A DNA stretch of 64,000 nucleotides from Psychroflexus lacisalsi (lineage in GTDB: Bacteria; Bacteroidota; Bacteroidia; Flavobacteriales; Flavobacteriaceae). Of this stretch, positions 46,641 to 55,530 are shown in pieces. How positions within the stretch are numbered: the first letter of the stretch is position 1; each line of letters starts with the position of its first letter. Both the position numbers and the translations under genes were made by a program. The notes under the pieces were generated by a model. It saw only the letters and a list, made by a program, of their open reading frames with translations, searched no databases and had not been told where the DNA came from. The stretch lies in assembly GCF_020164495.1 (NCBI RefSeq), contig NZ_JAIQYZ010000002.1:310001-374000 (forward strand). The letters run 5' to 3'.

Positions 46641-47345
46641 ATGAAACGGTTTTTATTACTTGTGCTAGTTTCTATTTCATTGAGTTCCTGCGCAGAACTT
46701 GAACAGATTTCCCGAGAGATTGCAAATTCTGCCGCGGTGACTGATCAACAAATAGCCAATGGCTTACAACAAGCTTTATCAAAGGGAGTAAATGAGCAGG
46801 TATCCAAATTGGCTGAGGAAAATGGATTTTATACTAATGATTTGGTAAGGATCAAACTTCCGGAGGAATTGTCTGGTGTAGAAAGCACCATGAGAAGCTT
46901 AGGCCTGGGCAATTTGGCTGACGAAGGCATTAAAGCACTTAATACGACTGCTCAACAGGCCGTAAAAGAAGCTACTCCCATTTTTCTATCAGCAATACGT
47001 GAGATGACATTTGAAGAAGCCAGAACTATTTTGCTTGGAGAAAAAACAGCAGCAACAGCTTATTTAAGAGATAAGACTCAAACAGAATTGTATCAAAGAT
47101 TTGAGCCCATCGTACGAGATAATTTTCAGAAAGTAGGTGCTGATCAAATATGGGAAAATGTGATTCAGAAATACAATCAAGTCCCTTTTACCTCTAGCGT
47201 AAATCCAAATCTCACAGATTACGTCACCAACGAGGCCTTAAAAGGAGTTTACAAAATGATTGAATTGGAAGAACAACAAATCAGAAATGACGTTAAGGAG
47301 AGATCTACAAATCTTTTAAGACAAGTGTTTGCGCTTCAGGATTAA
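46641..47345 (+). CDS. DUF4197 lipoprotein
   Basis: A 234-residue predicted lipoprotein from ATG 46641 (MKRFLLLVLVSISLSSC, lipobox LSSC, Cys17). Earlier in-frame ATGs add no signal-like sequence. The mature part matches DUF4197: ALSKGVNEQVSKLAEENGFY, then VRIKLPEELSGVESTMRSLG, EEARTILLGEKTAATAYLRD, FEPIVRDNFQKVGADQIWEN and YVTNEALKGVYKMIELEEQQ. The family occurs in Bacteroidota and Proteobacteria as lipoproteins of unknown function. Its last four bases overlap the end of the convergent hydrolase gene. Confidence 0.9.
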   Translation: MKRFLLLVLVSISLSSCAELEQISREIANSAAVTDQQIANGLQQALSKGVNEQVSKLAEENGFYTNDLVRIKLPEELSGVESTMRSLGLGNLADEGIKALNTTAQQAVKEATPIFLSAIREMTFEEARTILLGEKTAATAYLRDKTQTELYQRFEPIVRDNFQKVGADQIWENVIQKYNQVPFTSSVNPNLTDYVTNEALKGVYKMIELEEQQIRNDVKERSTNLLRQVFALQD

Positions 47346-48178
47346 GTCGCTTGCAAACGCATAGGAGTATTATTCTCAAGACTTTGAATAAAACCTATCA
47401 CTTTGGAGTTAAAAACTTTTGGCTGTTCAACATTAACTACGTGTCCACAATTTTTAATGACAAATAATTTAGCTTCTTTATGAGTTTCAGAAATTTTTCT
47501 AACTGCAGGCAGGAACAAATAATCTTGTTCACCCATCATATAGAGCGAAGGAATATTGATCGCTTTTTGCCTGAAAAACTTGAGCAAAGGATTGATTTCT
47601 GAGGTTAGCTTAAACCATCTGATGAACTCTTTCTGATATAATTTTTTAGCCTCGTTCACAAAGAGATTTCTTGATTTCTTATGATTTCTTCTCGGCATTA
47701 TTATGAAAGCAAATAATTTGTAAAGAATCATATAAGGCACAACCGATTTGAAAATTACTCCCACATTCATCAAAAACCTGGACCTCACGTTCATTTTCAT
47801 AATAGCTCCACCCATAATCATACTTGACACACGATTTGGAAAGTTTTCTGCTAAATTCCTTATTAAAATGGTACCCAGAGAGATGCCTATAAAATGTGAT
47901 TTCTCAATATTATTTATGTCTAAGACTTCAACTATGTCACCAGTAATGGCATCAAACGTGTAATTTTCGTCCAAAGAGTCCTGCAGTTTTGGATTAGAAT
48001 TACCGTGACCTCTAAGGTCTAATAGTAAAACATTAAATTGAGATTTAAAGGCTCTAAGTTGTTTGAACCAAATAGAAGAACTTCCACCAGCACCATGCAC
48101 AAAAGTAACCCACTCTGGGGAGTTTTCGTGACGATAAACTGAATGGTGTATCAAAGCTTTCTTTTTGTAAATATACAC
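47342..48178 (-). CDS. Alpha/beta hydrolase
   Basis: A 278-residue alpha/beta-hydrolase. The start is a GTG (VYIYKKKALIHH read with Met). The oxyanion-side motif is FVHGAGGSSSIWFKQL, the strand-5 element LLLDLRGHGNS, the nucleophile elbow GISLGT with Ser100, the acid probably Asp in MMGEQDYLFLP, and the His in NCGHVVNVEQP. The cap (about 130-200) is hydrophobic with basic patches, so it may act on a membrane or lipid-like substrate. No specific substrate can be inferred. It follows the metal-receptor-like gene by 45 bases and converges on the DUF4197 lipoprotein gene with a 4-base overlap. Confidence 0.87.
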   Translation of the reverse strand: MYIYKKKALIHHSVYRHENSPEWVTFVHGAGGSSSIWFKQLRAFKSQFNVLLLDLRGHGNSNPKLQDSLDENYTFDAITGDIVEVLDINNIEKSHFIGISLGTILIRNLAENFPNRVSSMIMGGAIMKMNVRSRFLMNVGVIFKSVVPYMILYKLFAFIIMPRRNHKKSRNLFVNEAKKLYQKEFIRWFKLTSEINPLLKFFRQKAINIPSLYMMGEQDYLFLPAVRKISETHKEAKLFVIKNCGHVVNVEQPKVFNSKVIGFIQSLENNTPMRLQAT

Positions 48179-48223
48179 AGGATTATCATTAAAACTAAAA
48201 TGTCCTTGAATACTAGTAAAATT

Positions 48224-48994
48224 TTATAAGTTGTCTCTTAGTTTTAAGAAATAGTCAAAGGCTTGTAACAGCCTGGATCCGTACCAACTAAAGTATTCAC
48301 CATCTACAATTTTAATTTTTTCCGATGGAATTTTGAATTCTGACTTATGTTGATCTTTAAATGGAAATGGCTCAGAAGACAAGAAAACATAATCTACCAC
48401 TTCTAGATCATTAATATCTACCTCAGGATATCTTGGAAGATCTTTATGTACATTTTCAAAATTATTGAGTTCCAACATATAATTGATAAACGTTGAGAAA
48501 CCAACGACCATCCAGGGATCTCTCCAAATGAAGTAAGCTACTTTGAGCTTTGGTTGGTCTTCAATTTTTCTACGGAATTTGATAAAGTTAGTTTTAATGT
48601 TGTCAACAAGTTGCTTAGAGCTTTCCGGTATCTTAAAGATTTCGTCAATATCTCTTATCAACTGAAGCAGGTCTTCAATCTTATTAATATCACTCACATA
48701 AACTGAATAATTTTCTGAAAGTTTCTCAATGTCTTCTAACTCATTTTCTTCTTTGTTGGCTAAAATAAAATCTGGCTGTAAACTTTTGATTTTGTCAATC
48801 TTTACAGTTTTAGTCCCCCCAATGACTTCAGCCGTAGATCTTATATCTTCAGGATGAACACAAAATTTGGTCACTCCTACCAGTTTATCCTTCAGTCCTA
48901 AATCTACAAGCATTTCAGTAAGACTAGGAACCAAACATACAATTCGGTTTGGAATAGAAGTTATGTGAAATGTCCGCTCTAGTTGATCTTTCAT
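48224..48994 (-). CDS. Helical-backbone metal receptor (BtuF/FhuD-like), without signal peptide
   Basis: A 256-residue protein of the class III substrate-binding fold with a helical backbone: RIVCLVPSLTEMLVDLGLKD, VGVTKFCVHPEDIRSTAEVI, GGTKTVKIDKIKSLQPDFIL and ANKEENELEDIEKLSENYSV. The fold binds iron-siderophores or cobalamin. The chosen ATG at 48994 gives no signal peptide or lipobox. ABC permease and ATPase genes are not adjacent. It may act in the cytoplasm or be exported in another way. The alpha/beta hydrolase follows after 45 bases. Confidence 0.82.
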   Translation of the reverse strand: MKDQLERTFHITSIPNRIVCLVPSLTEMLVDLGLKDKLVGVTKFCVHPEDIRSTAEVIGGTKTVKIDKIKSLQPDFILANKEENELEDIEKLSENYSVYVSDINKIEDLLQLIRDIDEIFKIPESSKQLVDNIKTNFIKFRRKIEDQPKLKVAYFIWRDPWMVVGFSTFINYMLELNNFENVHKDLPRYPEVDINDLEVVDYVFLSSEPFPFKDQHKSEFKIPSEKIKIVDGEYFSWYGSRLLQAFDYFLKLRDNL

Positions 48995-49030
48995 AAGTCC
49001 TTATAGATGATATCCATTTGCTCTAAAATA

Positions 49031-49058
49031 AAAAACCCTGAATTAAATTCAAGGTTTT
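49031..49058 (-). terminator. Terminator after the Cys-rich miniprotein
   Basis: On the minus strand AAAACCTTGAATT pairs with AATTCAGGGTTTT (one G-U pair), followed by a short T-run. It is 20 bases past the stop. Confidence 0.65.
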
Positions 49059-49078
49059 GTTGTGGATTTCGAAAAAAT

Positions 49079-49318
49079 TTACGCTGAAGGCGCCCATGAT
49101 GCGCAAAGCATTCCTGGAGCGGCTTTACTTGGGTGAGCACAAGAGTCTGTTTCATGTTTTTTACAATTGGAACAGCTTCTTTCGTTTTTCAACTCTGTCT
49201 TCATATTAAATAAGTCACAGGTATATTTTTGAGATACCAAGACTTCGTGTTTACTGCAAAAAGTCTTTTCAATTAAGCTGGTGCAGTTGCTACAGTTATT
49301 TGCGAATCTTATGGCCAT
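49079..49318 (-). CDS. Cys-rich miniprotein with two CSNC modules
   Basis: A 79-residue protein with eight cysteines in two similar modules: C9, C12, C21, C34 and C49, C52, C60, C72. Each begins with the same CSNC motif (NNCSNCTSLIE and RSCSNCKKHET), followed by a third Cys after 7-8 residues and a fourth after 11-12. The arrangement suggests two small metal sites (Zn ribbon-like or FeS). No family is recognised. It is monocistronic with its own terminator, between the metal receptor gene and the rplT operon. The high Cys content and duplication argue for a real gene. Confidence 0.72.
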   Translation of the reverse strand: MAIRFANNCSNCTSLIEKTFCSKHEVLVSQKYTCDLFNMKTELKNERSCSNCKKHETDSCAHPSKAAPGMLCASWAPSA

Positions 49319-49432
49319 AATGTTTATTTTCTAAGTTATTATCACTTTTCTTTCTAATGTATGTATAAAATACATTAGAACTGTTAAATATCATTCAAAC
49401 CCTTACAATGCGTTATTAGACTGATTAAAAAT

Positions 49433-49468
49433 AAAAAAACACCTGTTAATTAAAACAGGTGTTTTTTT
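49433..49468 (-). terminator. Terminator of the thrS-infC-rpmI-rplT operon
   Basis: AAAAAAACACCTGTT (49433-49447) and AACAGGTGTTTTTTT (49454-49468) form a perfect 15-pair stem with a six-base loop and a T-run on the minus strand. Confidence 0.9.
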
Positions 49469-49490
49469 TAATTGCGATAAAAATTAGAAT

Positions 49491-49835
49491 TTATTTTACT
49501 TGGTCGACTACGGCTTTAAAAGCTTCAGGATTGTTCATAGCTAAGTCCGCAAGAACTTTTCTATTCAATTCTATATTGTTAGCTTTTACCTTTCCCATGA
49601 ATTGAGAATAAGATAAACCGTGAAGTCTTGCAGCAGCATTAATTCTTATGATCCAAAGTGATCTAAAATTTCTCTTCTTGGTTTTACGGTCTCTATAAGC
49701 ATATAACATTGCTTTTTCGACTGCGTTTTTAGCTACTGTCCAAACGTTTTTACGACGTCCGTAGTAACCTTTTGCTTGCTTCATTATTTTTTTACGTCTG
49801 GCTCTGGAAGCGACAGAATTTGTTGATCTTGGCAT
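49491..49835 (-). CDS. rplT: Large-subunit ribosomal protein L20
   Basis: A 114-residue L20 of the 50S subunit, needed for early assembly. Landmarks are [20 protein letters not shown], then [38 protein letters not shown] and [17 protein letters not shown]. In many bacteria L20 represses its own operon through the mRNA upstream of rpmI; no conserved pseudoknot could be confirmed here by eye. It is the last gene of thrS-infC-rpmI-rplT. Confidence 0.98.
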   Translation of the reverse strand: MPRSTNSVASRARRKKIMKQAKGYYGRRKNVWTVAKNAVEKAMLYAYRDRKTKKRNFRSLWIIRINAAARLHGLSYSQFMGKVKANNIELNRKVLADLAMNNPEAFKAVVDQVK

Positions 49836-49916
49836 ATTTTAAAGTTTTTTGTAGTAGGCAGTTTAATAAACGTTTTGTGAGCCTAACTCCATGGATTAAT
49901 AATTAACCTTGTTTGC

Positions 49917-50114
49917 TTATTTTAAGCGTAATTGAGTTTTGATGCTATGCACGTCGGCTTTATCTACTAAACCGCTGTGAGTTAACTTCAATTTTCTCTT
50001 TTTTGACTTTTTAGTCAAAATGTGACTTTTGAATGCATGTTTACGTTTTATTTTACCTGTACCGGTAAGTTTAAAACGCTTTTTAGCACTCGACTTTGTT
50101 TTCATCTTAGGCAT
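49917..50114 (-). CDS. rpmI: Large-subunit ribosomal protein L35
   Basis: A 65-residue L35 with the usual start [20 protein letters not shown], then [20 protein letters not shown] and the basic end. It lies between infC and rplT in the conserved order, 28 bases after infC and about 80 bases before rplT. Confidence 0.98.
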   Translation of the reverse strand: MPKMKTKSSAKKRFKLTGTGKIKRKHAFKSHILTKKSKKRKLKLTHSGLVDKADVHSIKTQLRLK

Positions 50115-50142
50115 CTGGAATATATATTAGGGATTATCGCAA

Positions 50143-50700
50143 TTATTTTTTGGCAACTGGAGCAAGAATCATAATCATTCTTTTACCCTCCAATTTTGGC
50201 ATTTGCTCAACCTTAGCAAGATCTTCTAGATCCTGAGCAAGTCTTAAAAGCAAGATTTGACCTTTGTCTTTAAAGACTATCGAACGACCTTTAAAAAACA
50301 CAAAGGCTTTTAATTTAGCTCCGTCTTTAAGGAACTTCTCTGCGTTTTTCTTTTTGAATTCATAATCGTGATCGTCTGTATTAGGACCGAAGCGAATTTC
50401 TTTTACAACGACTTGAGTAGTTTTCTGCTTGAGCTGTTTTTCTCTCTTTTTTTGTTCATACAAGAACTTCTTGTAATCCATAACTTTACAAACAGGAGGG
50501 TCTGCTTTTGGAGATATCTCAACTAGATCCAACTCCTGTTCTTCGGCCATGGCCAAAGCTTCTTTGAGCGAATAGATATCTACTTTTACATTTTCACCAA
50601 CAACTCGAACTTTTGGAGCTCTTATCTTGTCATTGATTTTATGAGGATTTTCTTTTATCTGCCTCGGTGCCTGTCTTGATTTTTTTCTACGTATTGCTAT
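50143..50700 (-). CDS. infC: Translation initiation factor IF-3 (non-ATG start)
   Basis: A 185-residue IF-3 if started at an ATA at 50700. The frame is open from the thrS stop (50719) and reads [20 protein letters not shown], then [40 protein letters not shown]. This N-terminal domain is conserved in IF-3, so an ATG or TTG start at 50547 or 50556 would remove it. No ATG, GTG or TTG lies in the frame upstream of the conserved KINDKIR. E. coli infC starts with AUU, and IF-3 represses its own translation through this unusual codon; the same logic may apply. The C-terminal domain has [20 protein letters not shown] and ends [11 protein letters not shown]. Confidence 0.9.
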   Translation of the reverse strand: MAIRRKKSRQAPRQIKENPHKINDKIRAPKVRVVGENVKVDIYSLKEALAMAEEQELDLVEISPKADPPVCKVMDYKKFLYEQKKREKQLKQKTTQVVVKEIRFGPNTDDHDYEFKKKNAEKFLKDGAKLKAFVFFKGRSIVFKDKGQILLLRLAQDLEDLAKVEQMPKLEGKRMIMILAPVAKK

Positions 50701-50718
50701 GGCTAAATATTTTTTTAA

Positions 50719-52665
50719 TTAAACTTCGAATTTATAAATTTCTTTATCTGTTTCAGTTTCTAAAATTTTGGCGAAACTTTCAACTGGCATTTCACCTAAA
50801 TCATCTCCCCCATGTCTTCTAACAGAAACCGTTTCGTTTTCTACTTCAGCTTCCCCTATTATTAACATGTAAGGAATCTTGTTCATCTCGGCTTCACGAA
50901 TTTTTTTACCCATGGTTTCGCCTCGATTATCTATTGTAGCGCGAATTTCGTGTTTTTTAAGTAAACTTAAAACTTTTTTAGAATAATTTTCATATTTCTC
51001 GCTGATTGATAGGATAGTAGCCTGTTCTGGCATTAACCATAATGGGAAATTTCCACCAGTGTGTTCCAGCAGGATAGCTATAAAACGTTCTAAACTTCCG
51101 AAAGGAGCTCTGTGTATCATTACTGGGCGGTGCATTTCATTGTCACTCCCTTTATATTCTAACTCAAACCGTTCTGGCAAATTATAATCTACCTGAATAG
51201 TTCCAAGTTGCCACTGTCTGCCTAAAGCATCTTTTACCATAAAGTCCAATTTTGGGCCATAAAAAGCGGCTTCTCCAGTTTCGACTTTATAATTAAGACC
51301 TTTTTCTTCTGCCGCATTTAAGATGGCAGCTTCGGCTTTTGTCCAGTTTTCATCAGATCCTATATATTTAGAGGGATTTTCTGGATCTCTTAAAGAGACC
51401 TGAGCTGTAAAGTTTTCAAATCCTAAAGAATTGAAGACATAAAGTACAAGATCGATTACCTTCTTAAATTCTTCATCCAATTGCTCTGGAGTACAAAAGA
51501 TATGCGCATCATCCTGTGTAAATCCTCTTACCCTGGTAAGACCATGAAGCTCTCCGCTTTGCTCATAGCGGTAAACCGTCCCAAACTCTGCATAACGCTG
51601 TGGTAAATCTCTATAACTCCAAGCCTGTGAGTTGAAAATCTCACAATGGTGAGGACAGTTCATCGGCTTTAAAAGGTATTCTTCACCATCCTGAGGAGTT
51701 TTGATAGGTTGAAAACTATCTTCTCCGTATTTCTGATAATGACCAGAAGTCATGTATAATTCTTTCTGACCAATATGTGGAGATATGACCTGCTGGTAAC
51801 CAGCATTTTCTTGTGCATCTTTCAAAAACTTTTCAAGCCTGTCTCTTAAAGCTGCGCCTTTAGGTAACCATAACGGCAAACCTTGTCCAACTTTTTGAGA
51901 AAAGGTGAATAGTTTTAACTCTCTGCCTAATTTTCTATGATCGCGTTTTTTGGCTTCTTCAAGTAGCTCTAAATATTCTTTAAGTTCTTTTTGCTTAGGA
52001 AAAGAGATTCCATAAATCCTGGTTAACTGCGGATTATTTTCATCACCTCTCCAGTAGGCTCCAGCGATATTCATCAACTTTATAGCCTTTACAAAACCGG
52101 TGTTAGGGATGTGTCCACCTCGACATAAATCTGTAAAATCGTCATGATCACAAAACGTGATTTCTCCGTCTTCAAGATTTTCTATTAACTCTACTTTGTA
52201 GGGATTATTTCTAGTTTTGTAATAGTCTAAAGCATCAGCTTTTGAAACTTCACGCATTTCAAAATCATGCTTCCCTCTTGCAAGCTCAAGCATCTTGGCT
52301 TCAATTTTAGGAAAATCATTTTCAGAAATGGATTGACCTTTAAGATCCACATCGTAATAAAAACCGTTATCAATTGAAGGACCTATCGTCAGGTTGATTC
52401 CTGGATACAACTTCAGTAAAGCTTGTGCTAAAATGTGTGATGATGAATGCCAGAAAGCTTGCTTACCATCATCGTCATTGAAGGTTAAAAGCACCAAATT
52501 ACCATCTTGATTGAGTGGCGTGGTGGTTTCTACAATTACATCATTGAATTTTGCAGAAATCACATTTCTAGCTAAGCCCGAGCTTATGCTTAAAGCTACT
52601 TGAAGAGGAGTTGTTCCTTCCTCATATTGCTTTACACTCCCATCTGGTAAGGTAATATTGATCAT
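50719..52665 (-). CDS. thrS: Threonyl-tRNA synthetase
   Basis: A 648-residue class II synthetase that charges tRNA-Thr. The N-terminal TGS domain is [20 protein letters not shown]. The editing domain has [20 protein letters not shown] and [20 protein letters not shown]. The catalytic core includes [50 protein letters not shown] (motif 2) and [18 protein letters not shown] (motif 3 region). The C-terminal anticodon-binding domain follows. It heads the thrS-infC-rpmI-rplT operon, 18 bases before infC. Confidence 0.98.
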   Translation of the reverse strand: MINITLPDGSVKQYEEGTTPLQVALSISSGLARNVISAKFNDVIVETTTPLNQDGNLVLLTFNDDDGKQAFWHSSSHILAQALLKLYPGINLTIGPSIDNGFYYDVDLKGQSISENDFPKIEAKMLELARGKHDFEMREVSKADALDYYKTRNNPYKVELIENLEDGEITFCDHDDFTDLCRGGHIPNTGFVKAIKLMNIAGAYWRGDENNPQLTRIYGISFPKQKELKEYLELLEEAKKRDHRKLGRELKLFTFSQKVGQGLPLWLPKGAALRDRLEKFLKDAQENAGYQQVISPHIGQKELYMTSGHYQKYGEDSFQPIKTPQDGEEYLLKPMNCPHHCEIFNSQAWSYRDLPQRYAEFGTVYRYEQSGELHGLTRVRGFTQDDAHIFCTPEQLDEEFKKVIDLVLYVFNSLGFENFTAQVSLRDPENPSKYIGSDENWTKAEAAILNAAEEKGLNYKVETGEAAFYGPKLDFMVKDALGRQWQLGTIQVDYNLPERFELEYKGSDNEMHRPVMIHRAPFGSLERFIAILLEHTGGNFPLWLMPEQATILSISEKYENYSKKVLSLLKKHEIRATIDNRGETMGKKIREAEMNKIPYMLIIGEAEVENETVSVRRHGGDDLGEMPVESFAKILETETDKEIYKFEV

Positions 52666-52681
52666 TAGTTTTAATTTTGAA

Positions 52682-52711
52682 CAAAGATACTATGTTAATA
52701 TTTCTTTGCAA
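52682..52711 (-). promoter_or_regulatory. Promoter of thrS-infC-rpmI-rplT
   Basis: On the minus strand TTG (52711-52709), 19 bases, then TATCTTTG (52689-52682), an exact TAnnTTTG match with ideal spacing, 16 bases before the thrS ATG. Confidence 0.78.
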
Positions 52712-52767
52712 CATGAAATCTTGTTTGTTTGACCTCACATTGATGCTGAAACAATTTGTTTTAAAAG

Positions 52768-52798
52768 AAAAAAGCCACTTTAGATAAGTGGCTTTTTT
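52768..52798 (-). terminator. Terminator after htpG
   Basis: AAAAAAGCCACTT (52768-52780) pairs with AAGTGGCTTTTTT (52786-52798), loop TAGAT, with a T-run on the minus strand. It lies 20 bases past the htpG stop. Confidence 0.9.
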
Positions 52799-52817
52799 CC
52801 AAAATATTTAAATGATT

Positions 52818-54710
52818 TTATTTAATCATCTTAAAACTTCTTTCTACAAAATTAGTGAGTTCCTCACCTTTAAGAAGGTTCTGAGAAAGCAAGGCCAAAT
52901 CCAAAGATTGCTTGATTAAGCCTTCTTTTTTAGAATCCTCTTTAGCTTTCAAGATTTTTGAAATTAGTGGATTATTGGTATTCACCACCAAGTTATACAT
53001 TTCTGGCATATTTCCCATACCAAACATTCCACCACCACCTGTTTGCTGCATCTCCTTCATACGACGCATAAATTCTGGCTGTGTAATCATCACAGGTGCC
53101 GTATCAGAATCTAAAGCTTCAAGCTGGACTGTGTATTTTTCTTTAGGTACTACAGTTTCAAAACTTGTTTTTACAGTTTCTTTTTCATCATCTGAAAGCT
53201 TAGAAACTTGTTCTGTTTCCTTCTTTATCAAATTATCAACGTGGTCACTGTCCACTCTTACAAAAGAAACTTTTTGCTCGTTCTCTTGTTCGAGCTTTTG
53301 GATCAAGTGTGAAACTATAGGAGAATTTAAAAGCAATACTTTATAACCCTTAGCTTCTGCCCTTTTGATGTAACTGTGCTGTTCGTCTTTATTTGAAGCA
53401 TAAAGCACAATTAGCTTTCCTTCTTTATCAGTTTGTAATTCGGTGATATTATTTTTTAACTCTTCAAATGTGAAATATTCATCAGAAGTCGTTGGATATA
53501 GGGCGAATTTTTGAGCTTTTTCAAAGAATTTGTCTTCAGACAACATTCCATATTCTATCACAACTTTGATATCATTCCATTTCTTTTCGAAATCCTCTCT
53601 GTTGTTTGCGAATAATGAATTCAATTTGTCTGCTACTTTCCTAGTTATGTAACTGGATATTTTCTTTACCGCACCATCTGCTTGCAGGTAAGATCTTGAA
53701 ACATTCAAAGGGATGTCTGGAGAATCAATAACACCTTTCAGCATAGTTAAGAATTCCGGAACAATACCTTCCACATTATCTGTTACAAAAACTTGATTTT
53801 GATAAAGCTGAATTTTATCTTTCTGTATAGACAAGTCATTTGTCAATTTTGGAAAATAAAGTATTCCTGTAAGATTAAATGGATAATCTACGTTAAGGTG
53901 AATATGGAATAAAGGCTCTTCGAATTGAGTTGGATATAATTCTCTGTAAAATGAGTTGTAATCATCTTCTTCAAGTTCGGCAGGCTGCTTAGTCCATGCA
54001 GGATCTGGATTATTTATAATATTGTCAACTGTTACCTTTTTTGGCTCCTCATCTTCTTTAGCATCTTCAGGCTTTGGAAGTTCTTTTTCTTTAGTTCCAA
54101 ACTTGATAGGAATAGGCATAAACTTGTTATACTTCACTAAAAGTTCATTTATCCTATGCTCTTCAAGAAATTCCTTTTCATCATCATTGATGTGAAGAAT
54201 AATTTCAGTTCCACGGTCTGTTTTATCAGATTCTTCTAAAGTAAACTGAGTAGTCCCTTCACAGGTCCATTTTGCTGCTGGTTCATCTTTCCAGGATTTA
54301 GTTTTGATCTCAACTTTATTGGCAACCATAAAAGCTGAATAAAAACCAAGGCCAAAGTGGCCAATGATACCCGTCTCTTTTGAATCTGAGTCTTTATATT
54401 TTTCCAAAAATTCTTCAGCACCAGAAAAAGCGACTTCATTGATGTATTTTTCAACTTCCTCTTTTGTCATACCAACACCTTCATCTACAATATGAAGAGT
54501 CTGATTGTCTTTATCAATTTTTATTTCAATTTTAGGTTTACCTATATCGATTTTAGCTTCACCTATTCTTACCAAATGATTCATTTTGAGCGTTGCATCC
54601 GTTGCATTGGATATCAATTCTCTTAAAAATATTTCGTGATCGCTGTAAAGAAATTTTTTGATGAGTGGAAAGATGTTTTCCACTGAAACATTAATATTAC
54701 CTGTAGCCAT
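52818..54710 (-). CDS. htpG: Molecular chaperone HtpG (Hsp90)
   Basis: A 630-residue Hsp90. The N-terminal ATPase (GHKL) domain has LRELISNATDATLKMNHLVR, IVDEGVGMTKEEVEKYINEV and GHFGLGFYSAFMVANKVEI. The middle domain includes LTGILYFPKLTNDLSIQKD and LPLNVSRSYLQADG-like IPLNVSRSYLQADG. A charged region (KEKELPKPEDAKEDEEPKK) links them and is typical of the family. It is the only gene in its transcript, with a terminator after it. No heat-shock element is clear upstream. Confidence 0.98.
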   Translation of the reverse strand: MATGNINVSVENIFPLIKKFLYSDHEIFLRELISNATDATLKMNHLVRIGEAKIDIGKPKIEIKIDKDNQTLHIVDEGVGMTKEEVEKYINEVAFSGAEEFLEKYKDSDSKETGIIGHFGLGFYSAFMVANKVEIKTKSWKDEPAAKWTCEGTTQFTLEESDKTDRGTEIILHINDDEKEFLEEHRINELLVKYNKFMPIPIKFGTKEKELPKPEDAKEDEEPKKVTVDNIINNPDPAWTKQPAELEEDDYNSFYRELYPTQFEEPLFHIHLNVDYPFNLTGILYFPKLTNDLSIQKDKIQLYQNQVFVTDNVEGIVPEFLTMLKGVIDSPDIPLNVSRSYLQADGAVKKISSYITRKVADKLNSLFANNREDFEKKWNDIKVVIEYGMLSEDKFFEKAQKFALYPTTSDEYFTFEELKNNITELQTDKEGKLIVLYASNKDEQHSYIKRAEAKGYKVLLLNSPIVSHLIQKLEQENEQKVSFVRVDSDHVDNLIKKETEQVSKLSDDEKETVKTSFETVVPKEKYTVQLEALDSDTAPVMITQPEFMRRMKEMQQTGGGGMFGMGNMPEMYNLVVNTNNPLISKILKAKEDSKKEGLIKQSLDLALLSQNLLKGEELTNFVERSFKMIK

Positions 54711-54819
54711 AATTAAAATTTGTTTACAACATTAATATCAAAGGAAATACCGCGAATCAGATTCTGACAAACTGACAGAGCAAAGCACATTTAACAAAAG
54801 ATTTCGTTTAAAGTTGAAG

Positions 54820-54847
54820 TTTGAAGATTAAACAATAATTATATTTG
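54820..54847 (+). promoter_or_regulatory. Promoter of tetR-ABC1 kinase
   Basis: TATATTTG at 54840-54847 matches TAnnTTTG exactly. TTTG at 54820-54823 lies 16 bases upstream and another TTG (54814) 23 bases upstream. A GTG that begins at 54847 overlaps this element, so the ATG at 54865 is the better start. Confidence 0.55.
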
Positions 54848-54864
54848 TGTATAAACTTTATATT

Positions 54865-55527
54865 ATGGCAACTAAACCTAAAACCCAAAAAAAATTATCC
54901 AAAATAGATATCATCACATTCTATATGGATGATGTCTTGCTACATGAACATGTACCTAAATCGGTTTATAAATTTGCTAAGGATCATAAATTTGAGGAGA
55001 AGGATTTTTATAAATATTTCGGAAATTTTGACGCTTTAAGAGAAGGCATTTGGGAAACTTTTTTCCAGAATGCGCACTCATTGATGTCCAATAATGAAGA
55101 AGTTGTTAATTATGGCAGTAGAGAAAAAATGCTCACCTTCTTCTATACTTTTTTTGAAATTCTAACCGCTAATAGAAGTTATGTTCTTTATGTATTAAAT
55201 GAACATGACGACCAGATGAAAAATATGAAGCAGCTTAAAGGGCTTCGTAAACATATTAAGTCTTTTGCCAAAGAATTGATTGAAGATGATAATGACGAAA
55301 AGGCTTATTCGTTTTTGAAGAGAAATGAAAATATTTATTCTGAAGGTGCCTGGATACAATTTTTGTTTTTACTTAAATTCTGGAAAGATGACTCGTCACC
55401 AGATTTTGAAAAAACAGATATAGCCATCGAAAAATCGGTCAACACCATCTTTGATGTTTTTGACAACACACCCCTAGAGAAGGTTTTCGATTTTGGAAAA
55501 TTTCTCTACAAAGAAACAATGAAATAA
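54865..55527 (+). CDS. TetR-family regulator
   Basis: A 220-residue regulator from ATG 54865 (MATKPKTQKKLSKIDIITFY). The N-terminal helix-turn-helix is divergent: VPKSVYKFAKDHKFEEKDFY, with KYFGNFDALREGIWETFFQN as the TetR recognition-helix segment. The C-terminal ligand domain is helical (FFYTFFEILTANRSYVLYVL, AWIQFLFLLKFWKD). It is followed three bases later by an ABC1-kinase gene and 1.4 kb later by a KAS III gene; this three-gene order suggests control of a lipid-related process, which is inference. Confidence 0.88.
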   Translation: MATKPKTQKKLSKIDIITFYMDDVLLHEHVPKSVYKFAKDHKFEEKDFYKYFGNFDALREGIWETFFQNAHSLMSNNEEVVNYGSREKMLTFFYTFFEILTANRSYVLYVLNEHDDQMKNMKQLKGLRKHIKSFAKELIEDDNDEKAYSFLKRNENIYSEGAWIQFLFLLKFWKDDSSPDFEKTDIAIEKSVNTIFDVFDNTPLEKVFDFGKFLYKETMK

Positions 55528-55530
55528 TAC

